From: Pseudomonas turukhanskensis
Lineage (GTDB): Bacteria; Pseudomonadota; Gammaproteobacteria; Pseudomonadales; Pseudomonadaceae
Length of the DNA: 64,000 bases
Assembly: GCF_027922365.1 (NCBI RefSeq)
Contig: NZ_BSFN01000003.1
Location: forward strand, 62,001-126,000
Reading direction: 5' to 3'
This document shows positions 1-8,518 of the stretch, piece after piece. A program made the position numbers and the translations under genes. Position 1 is the first letter of the stretch. The number at the start of each line of letters is the position of its first letter. The notes below the pieces were generated by a model. That model was given only the letters and a program-made list of their open reading frames with translations, did not search any database and was not told the DNA's origin.

Positions 1-2
1 CG

Positions 3-293
3 GCGATGCTGGACGACCTCGGTTATACCGCCGTGCAGGCGGCTTCCGGGGAGCAAGCGCTGGAGCTGTTGGCCAGCAGCCGGCGCATCGATGTGGTAGT
101 GACCGACTTGGCCATGCCGCTGATGACCGGGCTGGAACTGGCGCAGCAGATCAAACAACGCTGGCCCACCTTGCCCGTGCTGTTGGCTAGCGGGTATGCC
201 GACAAGCTCGATGAAACCGAGCTGGCGCTGCCGCATATAGGCAAGCCGTTCAACCAGAATGAGTTGGTGCAGGCGCTTATCGAGCTTACGTAG
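3..293 (+). CDS. Response-regulator receiver domain, C-terminal part of a truncated protein
   Basis: The reading frame is open from the left edge, so the gene starts outside the window. About 96 residues are visible and form most of a CheY-like receiver domain. The phospho-acceptor aspartate lies in VVVTDLAMP, the conserved switch region is LLASGYA, and the conserved lysine is in HIGKPF. The protein ends just after the final receiver helix, with no output domain. That is typical of the terminal receiver of a hybrid histidine kinase, though a single-domain regulator is possible. No signal or target can be inferred because the sensory part is missing. Confidence 0.85.
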   Translation, partial: AMLDDLGYTAVQAASGEQALELLASSRRIDVVVTDLAMPLMTGLELAQQIKQRWPTLPVLLASGYADKLDETELALPHIGKPFNQNELVQALIELT

Positions 294-301
294 GCCCGTT
301 T

Positions 302-333
302 CCGTGGGGTGTGCTTCGCGCACCGTGGGATCT
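302..333. repeat. Small REP-like hairpin
   Basis: A 7-bp stem, GGTGTGC (308-314) and GCGCACC (318-324), closes on a 3-base loop. The core resembles the palindrome between gcvP and sdaA at 13,629-13,694, which carries the same GTGTGCT..GCGCACC words. It follows the stop codon of the receiver gene but lacks a T-tract, so I read it as a dispersed repeat rather than a clear terminator. Confidence 0.45.
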
Positions 334-362
334 TTTGGCTGGCGTGGGACTACCGCTTAAAA

Positions 363-484
363 ACCTACCCTCACCCCCAGCCCCTCTCCCGCAAGCGGGA
401 GAGGGGAGGTATGCCAAGACCATGGTCTTGCATTCCACACCGATCCAGTCCTCTCGCCCCCTTGGGGGAGAGGGTTGAGGCAGC
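363..484. repeat. Paired REP-like palindromes of the CCCTCTCCCG type
   Basis: The first unit has a perfect 12-bp stem, CCCCTCTCCCGC (381-392) and GCGGGAGAGGGG (395-406). About 45 bases further on, a second and degenerate unit (about 450-478) carries CTCTCGCCCC and GGGGGAGAGG. A related pair lies at 12,059-12,197. This is the layout of BIME-like elements, two REP units in opposite orientation, common in Pseudomonas intergenic DNA. Confidence 0.65.
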
Positions 485-500
485 GAGGAAGTCGAGACAA

Positions 501-531
501 AAAAACGCCCGGCACAAGCCGGGCGTCTTTT
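501..531. terminator. Bidirectional intrinsic terminator downstream of katE
   Basis: The stem ACGCCCGGC / GCCGGGCGT with loop ACAA is flanked by an A-tract on the left and a T-tract on the right, so it can work in both directions. It sits 12 bases beyond the katE stop codon and would end leftward katE transcription and any rightward read-through from the receiver gene. Confidence 0.85.
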
Positions 532-542
532 ATCAGGCCGCT

Positions 543-2912
543 TTAAACCACTGGCGGATGGGTCTCGCGCTCCGGGAACCGGTGCTTGGCAATGCCCTGG
601 ATAAAGTCACCCAGCAGCGCTTTGTTGGCCTTGTCGCCGACAAACACGCCCGGTGGGTTATCGCCCAACGGAATGTCCGCAGCTGCCAGCAGCTCTTGCC
701 CGGCACCTACCGCCAGAATGGCCTTGCCATGGCGGAAGGCATCGCGCAAAAACTCCAGCGCACGGCCGTCGACCTTCAGCGCGTCGATAGCCGTCTGCCC
801 ATCAGGCACCACCACGGCGTCGAAGGTCGGCGAAGGCTGGTTATTCAACGACGCATCCGCCGTCACCTCTACGCCGTCAGCCGCCACGAATGGCCCCACA
901 CGGTGACCCACCACGCGCACCACAGCCCCTTCAGCTGTCAGGGTGTCGGCAGTGGCTTTCACACCAGCGCCGTCGATGCCGGTGCCCACGATGATTGCCA
1001 CCATCCGCGTAGTGATACTGCCATCGCCCGGGCGGGCCAGCAGCGACAGTGCAGGTGACAACTCCACTTCGGCCTTGATTGGCTCCGGTGCCGCTTTTGG
1101 CAGTGGCGGTGGCAGTGGCGCACCCAGACCGTTGGCCACTTCCTGGGCCAGCTCCTCGGAGATATTGCGCAGCAGCGCCAGCACACGGGTACGTACGGCC
1201 GGCACCTGCACCTTGCTTAGCTCAAAGCGCAGCGCATCGATGATGTGTTGCTGCTCGAACGGCGCCTGGCTGTTGAAAAACAGCGTGGCCTGGTTGTAGT
1301 GCTCGGCGAATTTTTCCGGCTTGCCGCGCACTTCGTCGCCCACCTCCAGCGGTTCGGGGAATGGCACAAAGCCAATCTCGCCGGTCTGGAATGGGCAGCC
1401 ACCGGCCAGGGAATTGGGTTCATAGGAAACCCGGCCGCGGTTGATGGTTTGCCGGTGCATGCCGTCGCGCTGGTTGTTGTGCACCGGGGCGAGCGGGGCG
1501 TTGATCGGAATTTCATGGAAGTTCGCGCCACCCAGACGGCTGATCTGGGTGTCCACATAGGAGTGAATGCGCCCAGCCAGCAAGGGGTCGTTGGTGAAGT
1601 CGATACCCGGAATCACATGGGCGGCGCAGAACGCCACCTGCTCGGTTTCGGCAAAGAAGTTTTCCGGGTTGCGGTTCAGCACCATGCGGCCGATTGGGCG
1701 CACCGGCACCAACTCCTCGGGAATCAGTTTGGTAGGGTCGAGAATGTCGAAGCTGAATTTTTCTGCTTCCTCTTCGCTGACCACCTGCACACCCAATTCC
1801 CATTCAGGATAGGCGCCAGCCTCGATGGCTTCCCACAAGTCGCGGCGGTGGTAGTCCGGGTCGGCGCCGGAAACTTTTACCGCTTCATCCCACACCTGCG
1901 AGTGGGTACCGAGCTTGGGGTTCCAGTGAAACTTCACAAAGCTCGACTCGCCGCGGGCATTGACGAAGCGAAAGGCGTGCACGCCAAAGCCTTGCATCAT
2001 CCGGTAGCTGCGCGGAATGCCGCGGTCGGACATGGCCCACATGATCATGTGCGCCGATTCAGGTGACAGGGAAATAAAGTCCCAGAACGTGTCATGGGCG
2101 GACGCCGCCTGTGGCATGCCGTTGTGCGGTTCGGGTTTTACCGCGTGAATCAGGTCGGGAAACTTCATCGCGTCCTGAATGAAAAACACCGGAATATTGT
2201 TGCCCACCAGATCCCAGTTGCCTTGGTCGGTATAGAACTTCACCGCAAAGCCGCGTGCATCACGCGCCGTGTCTTTTGAACCGCGCTCGCCGGCCACGGT
2301 GGAGAAGCGCACAAACACCGGCGTCTGTTTGCCCTTGGCGGCAAATGGCGCGGCGCGGGTCAGGTCGCTCAGGTCTTCATAGGCCTCGAAGAACCCATGG
2401 GCCGCCGAACCACGGGCATGCACGATGCGCTCTGGAATGCGCTCGTGGTCGAAGTGGGTGATTTTCTCACGCAGGATAAAATCTTTGAGCAGCGCTGGGC
2501 CACGCAGGCCGGCTTTCAGCGAGTTCTGGTTATCGGCGACGGGCACGCCCTGGTTGGTGGTCAGGCCTTGGCCGGCGCTGTCGGCCTGCACGCGGGGCAG
2601 TTCACCGCTGTTGGCGTTGAACCCCGGTTGGGCGGTGCCGATTTTGTCGCTGACGTTGGTTTCGCTCAGCGTGCTGGCGCCGGCAATTGGTGGTGCATCG
2701 ACGGTTTCGCCTGGGCTGGGCACGGCCGATGCCGCCCCATATTCCTTGGCCTTGTTGGCATTGAACGGGCAGCCACTGACGGCGCTGTGCGCGGCTTCAG
2801 CCTGGGCTTTCTGGTCGGGCGTGGCGCTGTACGGCAGACCGGCGGTGGCCGGTGGCGGGGTTCCTGTTGAGTCTTTGGTCTTGGCAGGTGCGGGTTTTTT
2901 CGGCGTAGCCAT
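543..2912 (-). CDS. katE: Large-subunit (HPII-type) catalase with C-terminal DJ-1/PfpI-like domain
   Basis: This cytoplasmic haem catalase (789 aa) disproportionates hydrogen peroxide. The length is typical of clade 2 large-subunit catalases. The distal histidine lies at about residue 165 in [10 protein letters not shown], the distal asparagine region is [11 protein letters not shown] near 238, and the proximal haem-ligand tyrosine is in RIHSYVDTQ. The last 150 or so residues form the flavodoxin/DJ-1-like extension ([14 protein letters not shown] onward) characteristic of HPII. The N-terminal 130 residues are Pro/Ala-rich and low complexity, as in other family members. The ATG at 2912 is preceded by AGGAGA at good spacing. 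The gene is monocistronic and ends at the 501-531 terminator. RpoS control is usual for katE, but I did not identify a promoter. Confidence 0.95.
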   Translation of the reverse strand: MATPKKPAPAKTKDSTGTPPPATAGLPYSATPDQKAQAEAAHSAVSGCPFNANKAKEYGAASAVPSPGETVDAPPIAGASTLSETNVSDKIGTAQPGFNANSGELPRVQADSAGQGLTTNQGVPVADNQNSLKAGLRGPALLKDFILREKITHFDHERIPERIVHARGSAAHGFFEAYEDLSDLTRAAPFAAKGKQTPVFVRFSTVAGERGSKDTARDARGFAVKFYTDQGNWDLVGNNIPVFFIQDAMKFPDLIHAVKPEPHNGMPQAASAHDTFWDFISLSPESAHMIMWAMSDRGIPRSYRMMQGFGVHAFRFVNARGESSFVKFHWNPKLGTHSQVWDEAVKVSGADPDYHRRDLWEAIEAGAYPEWELGVQVVSEEEAEKFSFDILDPTKLIPEELVPVRPIGRMVLNRNPENFFAETEQVAFCAAHVIPGIDFTNDPLLAGRIHSYVDTQISRLGGANFHEIPINAPLAPVHNNQRDGMHRQTINRGRVSYEPNSLAGGCPFQTGEIGFVPFPEPLEVGDEVRGKPEKFAEHYNQATLFFNSQAPFEQQHIIDALRFELSKVQVPAVRTRVLALLRNISEELAQEVANGLGAPLPPPLPKAAPEPIKAEVELSPALSLLARPGDGSITTRMVAIIVGTGIDGAGVKATADTLTAEGAVVRVVGHRVGPFVAADGVEVTADASLNNQPSPTFDAVVVPDGQTAIDALKVDGRALEFLRDAFRHGKAILAVGAGQELLAAADIPLGDNPPGVFVGDKANKALLGDFIQGIAKHRFPERETHPPVV

Positions 2913-3013
2913 CTGAATCGATCTCCTGGTCAGGTTTACTACTTTTCAAGAAGGAAAAAAGCAGGTGAGCAGGTCAGCGAGCTGCTTTGTTCGAATACGT
3001 TCTAGCGCGCTGA

Positions 3014-3075
3014 CCCTGAGCCTCCACGGCGGGCCCTATGGTTTATCGAGGGCGCTTGGCTGCGGAGGTTCAGGG
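3014..3075. other. Two-tier hairpin in the katE / DUF1652 intergenic region
   Basis: The arms CCCTGAGCCTCC (3014-3025) and GGAGGTTCAGGG (3064-3075) pair over 12 positions with one G-U when read as RNA. Inside them GCCCT (3033-3037) pairs with AGGGC (3049-3053) around an 11-base loop. No T-tract follows. The 2913-3220 gap holds nothing else I recognise. The element could be a 5' leader structure, a small RNA or a repeat copy. Confidence 0.4.
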
Positions 3076-3220
3076 AATCTCTCTATCGCGATTATTGAAC
3101 GAGGCTATCGGTGAGTGATGGCCAGCCATAGTGGCCAACCTGACCAACTGCGCGGCGAAGCAGCACCTGCTGGCCTAGGCTTGAAATTACCTTCTGGTAA
3201 ACCACCCACGAGGTTTGACC

Positions 3221-3475
3221 GTGAGACGCTCCTTTCCCGCCGCCTGTGTACTGCTGCAGGAACACTTCGCCCCGCTGGGTGTGGATGCAAGTATGGACAG
3301 CCCACACTCCATGCTCGTGCGCATCCTTCAGCCAGGCACCGGCGCCACGCTGCTGTCGATTGCCGGCATAGCCTGCAGCACCAGCCTGCACCGCGATGAC
3401 ATTGCGCGGATCATCGACGAGATCGAATCGGACATGCGCCTGCTGCAACCGCAACTGCTGAGCCGCCATTGCTAA
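3221..3475 (+). CDS. Small conserved Pseudomonas protein, resembles DUF1652
   Basis: The protein is 84 aa. GTG at 3221 is preferred over the in-frame TTG at 3215 because a GAGG Shine-Dalgarno sequence lies seven bases before it. The pattern of an aromatic/Pro/Cys N-terminal part, a strand with LVRIL, a central GI motif (SIAGIACS) and a terminal helix IARIIDEIESDMRLL resembles the DUF1652 family of small Pseudomonas proteins of unknown function. There is no signal peptide or membrane segment. It is a single gene between katE and the EamA transporter. Confidence 0.6.
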   Translation: MRRSFPAACVLLQEHFAPLGVDASMDSPHSMLVRILQPGTGATLLSIAGIACSTSLHRDDIARIIDEIESDMRLLQPQLLSRHC

Positions 3476-3558
3476 GCCCGCCTGCCGCCGCATATTCCGT
3501 CGGTTGATTGTTGCCCTATACACTGCGCCCCTTGCCCACTGCTGCCTACGGAGCGCGT

Positions 3559-4401
3559 GTGTCGGTCTACCTCGTCGTACTCCTCGCAGCCCTGCTGCAC
3601 GCCAGCTGGAACGCCATCGTCAAAGGCGGGCCCAACAAATTATTGAGCACGGTGCTGCTCACCAGTTGCGCAGCGCTGATGGGCAGCATCCTGCTGCCCT
3701 GGCTGCCGCAACCGGCGCCGGCCAGCTGGCCATTTCTGGCCACCTCGGTACTGCTGCACGTGGCGTATTTCGGCCTGGTCGCGCGCGCGTACGACCTGGC
3801 CGACATGAGCCAGACCTACCCGATCATGCGCGGCACCGCGCCCTTGCTGGTGGCCCTGGCCAGTCTCATCTGGCTGAACGACCCGCTGGGCCTCGGCGCG
3901 CTGCTGGGAATTGTGCTGATCTGCCTGGGCATTCTCACCATGGCCCTGGCGCGGCCCGTGGGCAAACATTCGGCCAACGTGCGGCTGGGCCTGCTGATGG
4001 CGCTGCTCAATGCCGTGGTGATTGCCGCCTACACACTGGTGGATGGTATAGGCGTGCGCCACGCGGGTGCGGCCGCGGGCTATACGTTGTGGCTGTTCTT
4101 GCTCACAGGTGTGGCACTGCTGGCATGGGCGCTTGCTGCGCGGCGTGAAGCGTTTGTGGCCTACGCCCGCAGCTATTGGCGCATGGGCGTATTGAGCGCG
4201 TTCGGAACGGTGGCGTCCTACTGCCTGGTGTTATGGGCAATGAGTCAGGCGCCGGTTGCGGTGGTGGCGGCACTGCGCGAAACCGCGATTCTGTTCGGCA
4301 TGTTGATCGCTTCGCTATTTCTCAACGAGCGCCTGAGCCCGACGCGGATTGCAGGTGCGTGTGTGATTGTTGCCGGGGCGGTGGTGTTGCGGTTGGTGTA
4401 A
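3559..4401 (+). CDS. EamA-family (DMT superfamily) membrane transporter
   Basis: This inner-membrane protein (280 aa) has about ten hydrophobic segments in two EamA repeats, the normal size for drug/metabolite transporters. The first helix includes VVLLAALLHASWNAIVKG, and HASWN is a frequent motif in this group. The second repeat begins near LGLLMALLNAVVIAAYTLVDG. The GTG at 3559 is chosen because GGAG precedes it and the first helix starts immediately; an upstream TTG at 3508 would add a non-hydrophobic stretch. The substrate is unknown. The gene is followed by a repeat-filled gap of 540 bases. Confidence 0.8.
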   Translation: MSVYLVVLLAALLHASWNAIVKGGPNKLLSTVLLTSCAALMGSILLPWLPQPAPASWPFLATSVLLHVAYFGLVARAYDLADMSQTYPIMRGTAPLLVALASLIWLNDPLGLGALLGIVLICLGILTMALARPVGKHSANVRLGLLMALLNAVVIAAYTLVDGIGVRHAGAAAGYTLWLFLLTGVALLAWALAARREAFVAYARSYWRMGVLSAFGTVASYCLVLWAMSQAPVAVVAALRETAILFGMLIASLFLNERLSPTRIAGACVIVAGAVVLRLV

Positions 4402-4407
4402 TCAACG

Positions 4408-4617
4408 ATCAAAAGCCCCTGGCCTAGCCGGCCGCACTGCCCGCCGGCGTAGCAGGAGAGGGGCGTTCCCTCGCGGACCCTGGAAAAGGTGATTCGCGAC
4501 CTGCGTTGCAGGGTTCGCCAGCAAGCTGGCTCCTACGAGATCGAGACCAAGCGTCACCCCTCGCCCGCTAGGCCGGCCGGGCAGGCGAGAGGGGCCGGGG
4601 GGGGAGGGGCTTTTGAT
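4408..4617. repeat. Long-range inverted repeat enclosing REP-like units
   Basis: The arms ATCAAAAGCCCCT (4408-4420) and AGGGGCTTTTGAT (4605-4617) are perfectly complementary. Between them are two GC-rich units sharing a TAG..CCGGCC..GAGAGGGG pattern (about 4424-4465 and 4560-4597). The second arm ends in TTTTGATTTTGAT and could serve as a transcription end for the EamA gene. Confidence 0.55.
4513..4537. repeat. REP unit of the TTCGCCAGCAAGCTGGCTCC type
   Basis: The core GCCAGC AA GCTGGC is an imperfect hairpin followed by TCCTACGAG. This sequence is a familiar dispersed element of Pseudomonas intergenic regions. It is a single copy nested in the larger inverted repeat. Confidence 0.7.
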
Positions 4618-4639
4618 TTTGATCTAACGTTTGTGATCT

Positions 4640-4942
4640 ACCCGCCCCTTTAGCGCCAGGCCGAGCGGAGTCGTTGCGTAGGGGGTCGTAGCGGCCGGGA
4701 GCCGCGAAGAGGGATGAGGGCCATGGATGGCCCTTCAGCCCGGCCCCTGGAGCGACGACGCAGCGAGGGAACCCGAAGCGCAGCGTAGGGCCCAGGTAGG
4801 GGCAAGATTTTTTGGTTTCTTTTTCATCGACTGGAAAAAGAAACTCGCGCGTAAGGCGCGAAACAAAACTCCCAGCACACGCGGTAAAGAAGAAAGTCGC
4901 TCGCCAAAAGTCCGCTGGACCGTTTCAAAAGCGGCGAATTAA
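4640..4942. repeat. Dispersed intergenic repeat with pseudo-coding appearance
   Basis: This stretch has the composition of a recurrent Pseudomonas intergenic element. It contains CCATGGATGGCC, a run rich in GGAGCGACGACGCAGCGAGG, then TTTTTTGGTTTC, and the complementary words TTTCTTTTTC (4815-4824) and GAAAAAGAAAC (4833-4843). Short open frames run through it (for example 4727-4942) with Arg/Lys-rich products, but no credible ribosome binding site or protein family supports them. I regard the whole stretch as non-coding. Confidence 0.5.
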
Positions 4943-4945
4943 CCC

Positions 4946-5113
4946 TCATCGATCCTGCGCATCCTTCGCATCCGCCTCTGCATTGCGCTCATGCACCTTC
5001 CTCAGCTGCTCATCCGTCAACGGCAGCTTGGTCGCCGTATCGCGCAGCATCATCAAACCACCCACAATCGAGCCAATTGCCAGAATCAGAATCAACCAGG
5101 CATACCAAGGCAT
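4946..5113 (-). CDS. Small membrane protein, DUF2897 type
   Basis: The protein is 55 aa. The N-terminal half is one hydrophobic segment (WYAWLILILAIGSIVGGLMM) and the C-terminal half is a charged helix (TDEQLRKVHERNAEADAKD). This matches the short single-pass DUF2897 proteins found across Pseudomonas. The ATG at 5113 has AAGGAG at ideal spacing; the upstream in-frame extension has none. The function is unknown. The gene lies alone between the 4.4-4.9 kb repeats and the MFS gene. Confidence 0.8.
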   Translation of the reverse strand: MPWYAWLILILAIGSIVGGLMMLRDTATKLPLTDEQLRKVHERNAEADAKDAQDR

Positions 5114-5263
5114 AACGTTCTCCTTAACCACATAAGCGGGGCAGGTTAATCCATCCGCACTGCAGTTTGGATCACCGGCGCCCAAGTGTGTTCCGCCAAT
5201 GTGCAAAAGGCTGATTGTGGAGCAGCGGCCAACTGCGCGCGGTGCCCTGGGAGACCAAGCGTC

Positions 5264-6421
5264 TCAATTCCCCAACCGCAACACCCGACTCAACAGTCCA
5301 GCACCCACCAACAGTGCTGCCAACACCAATAACGCAACCGCCAAACTGCTGCCATGGGCAATAAAACCGATAAACGCCGGCCCCAGCAAAATGCCGCCGT
5401 AGCCCAGGGTCGATACCGCCGGAATCGCCACGTTCTCAGGCATCACCGTTTGCTTGCCAATCAGGCTGAACATCACCGGCACCACGTTCGAACACCCCGC
5501 GCCCACTAGCACAAAGCCCAGCAGTGCCAGTTCCCAGTTGGGGCTCAAGGTCACCACCACCAAGCCCAGCGCCGCCATCAGCGAGCCCATCAGCACCACC
5601 CGTTGACGCCCCACGCGATGCACCACGCGGTCACCGGTTAAACGGCCCGCTGTCATGGCGCACGAGAACGCCACGTAACCGATACCGGAGTGGGCCGAGG
5701 CCAGTTGTTTGGCCTCCACCAAAAACACCGCGCTCCAATCCAACATGGCGCCCTCGGCCAAAAACAAGATGAAGCACACCGCGCCAATCAACAGCACCAC
5801 ACCATGGGGAATGGCAAACGCCGGGCCGTTGCTGGCGCTGCCAAACGGCAACAGGTCGCGCGCCGAATACAGCAGCACGGCAATCACCGTGGCCACCACT
5901 GCCGCGGTCGCCAGCAAGGGCCCGCTACCCAACGCCAGCAGCAGGCTGACCCCGGCCGCGCCGGCAATGCAGCCCACGCTGAACAGGCCATGAAAACCGG
6001 ACATCAAGGGTCGGTCGCTGTTCTTTTCCACCATCACCGCCTGCAGGTTGATGGTGCAATCCATGCAACCCAGCGCGGCGCCAAACAAGGCCAGGGTGAT
6101 GGCCAGCAGCGGCCACGAGGCAAACACCGCCAGCAGCGGCAGGGCCAGGCAGACCACGGCGGCAGCCGCAACAATCACCCGCCGGCAACCAAAGCGTGAG
6201 GCCAGGGCACCGGCCAACGGCATGGTCAACAGCGAGCCAACGCCCAGGCACAGCAGCAGCAAGCCGAGCGAGCCTTCTGACAACCCAGCGCGTGCTTTGG
6301 CAAAGGGCACCAGGGGCGCCCAGGCGGCCATGGCAAACCCGGCAATAAAAAACGCCCAGCGCGTCGAGCTTTTCTGCTGGGCGTGGGTGGGTACGGCCAG
6401 GGACGATTCAGCAACAGACAT
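5264..6421 (-). CDS. Major facilitator superfamily transporter (YbjJ-like)
   Basis: This inner-membrane protein (385 aa) has twelve predicted helices. The first includes WAFFIAGFAMAAWAPLVPF. The loop motif between helices 2 and 3, GALASRFGCRRVI, is the MFS signature G-x-x-x-D/S-R-x-G-R-R-x in degenerate form. Family resemblance is to YbjJ-type transporters, which lack a firmly assigned substrate. The ATG at 6421 has AAGGAAA upstream. The gene is not obviously in an operon. Confidence 0.8.
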   Translation of the reverse strand: MSVAESSLAVPTHAQQKSSTRWAFFIAGFAMAAWAPLVPFAKARAGLSEGSLGLLLLCLGVGSLLTMPLAGALASRFGCRRVIVAAAAVVCLALPLLAVFASWPLLAITLALFGAALGCMDCTINLQAVMVEKNSDRPLMSGFHGLFSVGCIAGAAGVSLLLALGSGPLLATAAVVATVIAVLLYSARDLLPFGSASNGPAFAIPHGVVLLIGAVCFILFLAEGAMLDWSAVFLVEAKQLASAHSGIGYVAFSCAMTAGRLTGDRVVHRVGRQRVVLMGSLMAALGLVVVTLSPNWELALLGFVLVGAGCSNVVPVMFSLIGKQTVMPENVAIPAVSTLGYGGILLGPAFIGFIAHGSSLAVALLVLAALLVGAGLLSRVLRLGN

Positions 6422-6567
6422 GCAATTTCCTTACGCAAAAGCTCAAGCAGGGAGAGCATTGTGACTAAGCCAGCCGGCGCTCGTTCAGCCGGTAAGCGTG
6501 CGGATGTATTTAACCGCTGAACTTCACCGATAATGCTGGCCCTTACCAACTCGCCAAGGCCTTGCCC

Positions 6568-7083
6568 ATGCCCCGTCTTCTTAGCGCCCTCGGGTTGCTC
6601 ACCCTGAGTGCCTTGCTTAGTGCCTGTGGCACCTTTAACTACAACGGTTACCAGACTGATATCGCCGCTGTGCGGCCGGCCGACCTGGCGCAGAGCGCGA
6701 CTCAGGCGTCGCTGATCTATTTCAGCACCGCAGCCGAGCGTGAGGCTGGCCTGTCCGTGCACCGGCTATTGCTGGTTACCCACCTGGACGGCCGGCTTCT
6801 GGCCGGTGCCAGCACAGCAACGCCGGTGCGCGGTTTTCAGGCGCTGCAGGTGCCGGCGGGCAAGCATTCGCTGCAATGGTGCTGGCTATCGAAAAATGCC
6901 ATGGGCCCTGGCGGCGAGCGCTGTGGGTTCAAAGCCGACAATGTGGAGTTCAAGGCCGGCCAGCGCTATCTGGTGAGTTGGAACAACGCCAAGGCGTTCG
7001 AGGGGCAGGCGACATTTGTGCGGATCAACTCGCAGATCAAAAACCTCGACTCCGGCGAGGTTGTTTTCCACCACGAGCAGTAG
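6568..7083 (+). CDS. Predicted lipoprotein of unknown function
   Basis: The protein is 171 aa. It has a signal peptide (RLLSALGLLTLSALLSAC) with a lipobox ending at Cys20, so it is expected to be lipidated and exported. The residue after cysteine is glycine, not aspartate, which favours sorting to the outer membrane. The mature part is soluble, with cysteines at WCWLS and GERCGF that could form a disulphide. ATG 6568 is chosen over TTG 6562 because AAGG precedes it at better spacing. I do not recognise a family. Confidence 0.7.
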   Translation: MPRLLSALGLLTLSALLSACGTFNYNGYQTDIAAVRPADLAQSATQASLIYFSTAAEREAGLSVHRLLLVTHLDGRLLAGASTATPVRGFQALQVPAGKHSLQWCWLSKNAMGPGGERCGFKADNVEFKAGQRYLVSWNNAKAFEGQATFVRINSQIKNLDSGEVVFHHEQ

Positions 7084-7086
7084 CCT

Positions 7087-7740
7087 TCAGCGCTTGATCA
7101 CGGTTAAGGCAATCAGCCGTGACACCACCAGCGCCAGGTACATCACGCCGACAAACTCCTCGATCATCACCAGTGCTCGGGCCATGGGCGTGAGTGGAAT
7201 GATGTCGCCCAGGCCCACGCCAGACAGCGTCGTAAAGCTCAAAAACAGCAACTCCATCCAGCTACGGGCGGCCTGCGGATCTATCAGCGCGCCAAAGCTG
7301 CCGGGCAGCAGCAGTTGGCAGAAGGTGTACAGGTGAGCAAAGGCCCAGGCCAGCAAGGTAAAGGTGGCGCCGGCGGCGAAGAGCTCGTCGGTGGTGGCGC
7401 GGTGGTCGGCGTTCATATAGATGATCAGGCTGACGGCGGCATAGAGGTAAAACAGCGCCTCCACGAGCGAAATCAGCACTTGTAGGCTCGCAGCCGCCAT
7501 CAGCTGGTCGAGCACAGACAGGCTTAGCACCATTAGCGCCAGCACCACCGCCACCCAGGTTTGTGCCGAGCTGCGTTTGACCACATGCAGGGCCAGGCCT
7601 AGCACCACCAAGCCAAAGGCGCCAAACAGGGCACGGCTCATGGGCGTGTCCTCCATCCACGGGTACAGCAACACGCCGAGCAATTGCACAAACAGCAGGC
7701 CGGCGGAAGGGTGGCGAACAACGTAGAGATGGGCTTGCAT
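7087..7740 (-). CDS. Two-TM-pore potassium-channel-like membrane protein
   Basis: The protein is 217 aa. Several hydrophobic helices precede a pore loop of the ion-channel type: FLSFTTLSGVGLGDIIPLT, equivalent to the TVGYGD selectivity filter but reading GVGLGD. A final helix (MARALVMIEEFVGVMYLAL) follows. This architecture is common in small bacterial ion-transport proteins annotated as potassium channel family. The gene converges on the lipoprotein gene with only three bases between stops. The filter deviation leaves ion selectivity open. Confidence 0.75.
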   Translation of the reverse strand: MQAHLYVVRHPSAGLLFVQLLGVLLYPWMEDTPMSRALFGAFGLVVLGLALHVVKRSSAQTWVAVVLALMVLSLSVLDQLMAAASLQVLISLVEALFYLYAAVSLIIYMNADHRATTDELFAAGATFTLLAWAFAHLYTFCQLLLPGSFGALIDPQAARSWMELLFLSFTTLSGVGLGDIIPLTPMARALVMIEEFVGVMYLALVVSRLIALTVIKR

Positions 7741-7938
7741 GGGGGGCCTGTGTGAGAGCGGTTTGGGGGTCAGACAGCGGCGGGCTAATTTGGGTGCTGC
7801 TCATTTGCGCGGTGACGGCCGCGGATTTCCGCCTGTGCTTTGCTTTAAAACTATCAAGCACTTCAGACGCAACTGGCGGAGAAAGCAATGGGCGATGCGT
7901 ACGGTCAAGGCCCCGATTTTCTTTTCCAAGGCGAGGCC

Positions 7939-8475
7939 ATGATGAGCGATAACAACCCACCGCACTGCCAACTGGTGTTGTCGCAGTTTCCGCTACTGCG
8001 CCTGTTTGGCCATAACTTGCTGGTTTTTGTAGACGCCACAGGCACCGTGATCGCAGAACTCGATGGGTTGGCCACCAGTAAGACCGGCAGTATCAAACCC
8101 GTTGGTTACCTGCCCTCGGACCGCTTGAAGGTGTACCAGTTTTCTGCCTCCTACCTGTATCGCCACCAGCAGCCGCGCGTGGTGCTCTACAAGGGCAGTC
8201 GCCTGGAAGTGCAACAGCGCTGGGCGGCCGCGCTGCGCGGCAAGGATGCCATCAACGCCCTTGGGCTGGCTTACCCACTGTTCGGCTTGGGCCGCAACAG
8301 CAATTCGGTGACCAGCACCTTGATCGCCTGCATGGGCCTGTACGAACTGGCGATCCCCAATGGCAAACCGGCGCCTTGGGAGGGCCATCTGCTGCTGCCA
8401 CGGGGAACCATCGCAGCGATCAGAAAAGAAATGGTCACTGGCGCCAACACCGGCATCCACTTAGACGTGCATTGA
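7939..8475 (+). CDS. Conserved hypothetical protein with NSNS motif
   Basis: The protein is 178 aa, cytoplasmic by appearance. It starts at ATG 7939 or 7942, both behind AAGGCGAGG. The most distinctive segment is LFGLGRNSNSVTSTLIACMG. G-x-NSNS followed by a helix is a motif seen in several papain-like or NlpC-like permuted folds, where it belongs to the active-site region, and a cysteine follows (Cys in LIACMG). No second catalytic element can be placed confidently. It reads divergently from the channel gene. Confidence 0.55.
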   Translation: MMSDNNPPHCQLVLSQFPLLRLFGHNLLVFVDATGTVIAELDGLATSKTGSIKPVGYLPSDRLKVYQFSASYLYRHQQPRVVLYKGSRLEVQQRWAAALRGKDAINALGLAYPLFGLGRNSNSVTSTLIACMGLYELAIPNGKPAPWEGHLLLPRGTIAAIRKEMVTGANTGIHLDVH

Positions 8476-8518
8476 GACGGTTGCACAAGCCAGGTCAGGT
8501 GGCATTTTTCAGCCCGTT

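Noticed and set aside
1245..2066. Long frame of 273 codons opposite katE
   Set aside because: It is fully inside a well-supported gene on the other strand and has no recognisable domain.
4727..4942. Open frame of 71 codons in the repeat region
   Set aside because: No ribosome binding site, Arg/Lys-rich composition and location inside a dispersed repeat make it a false gene.
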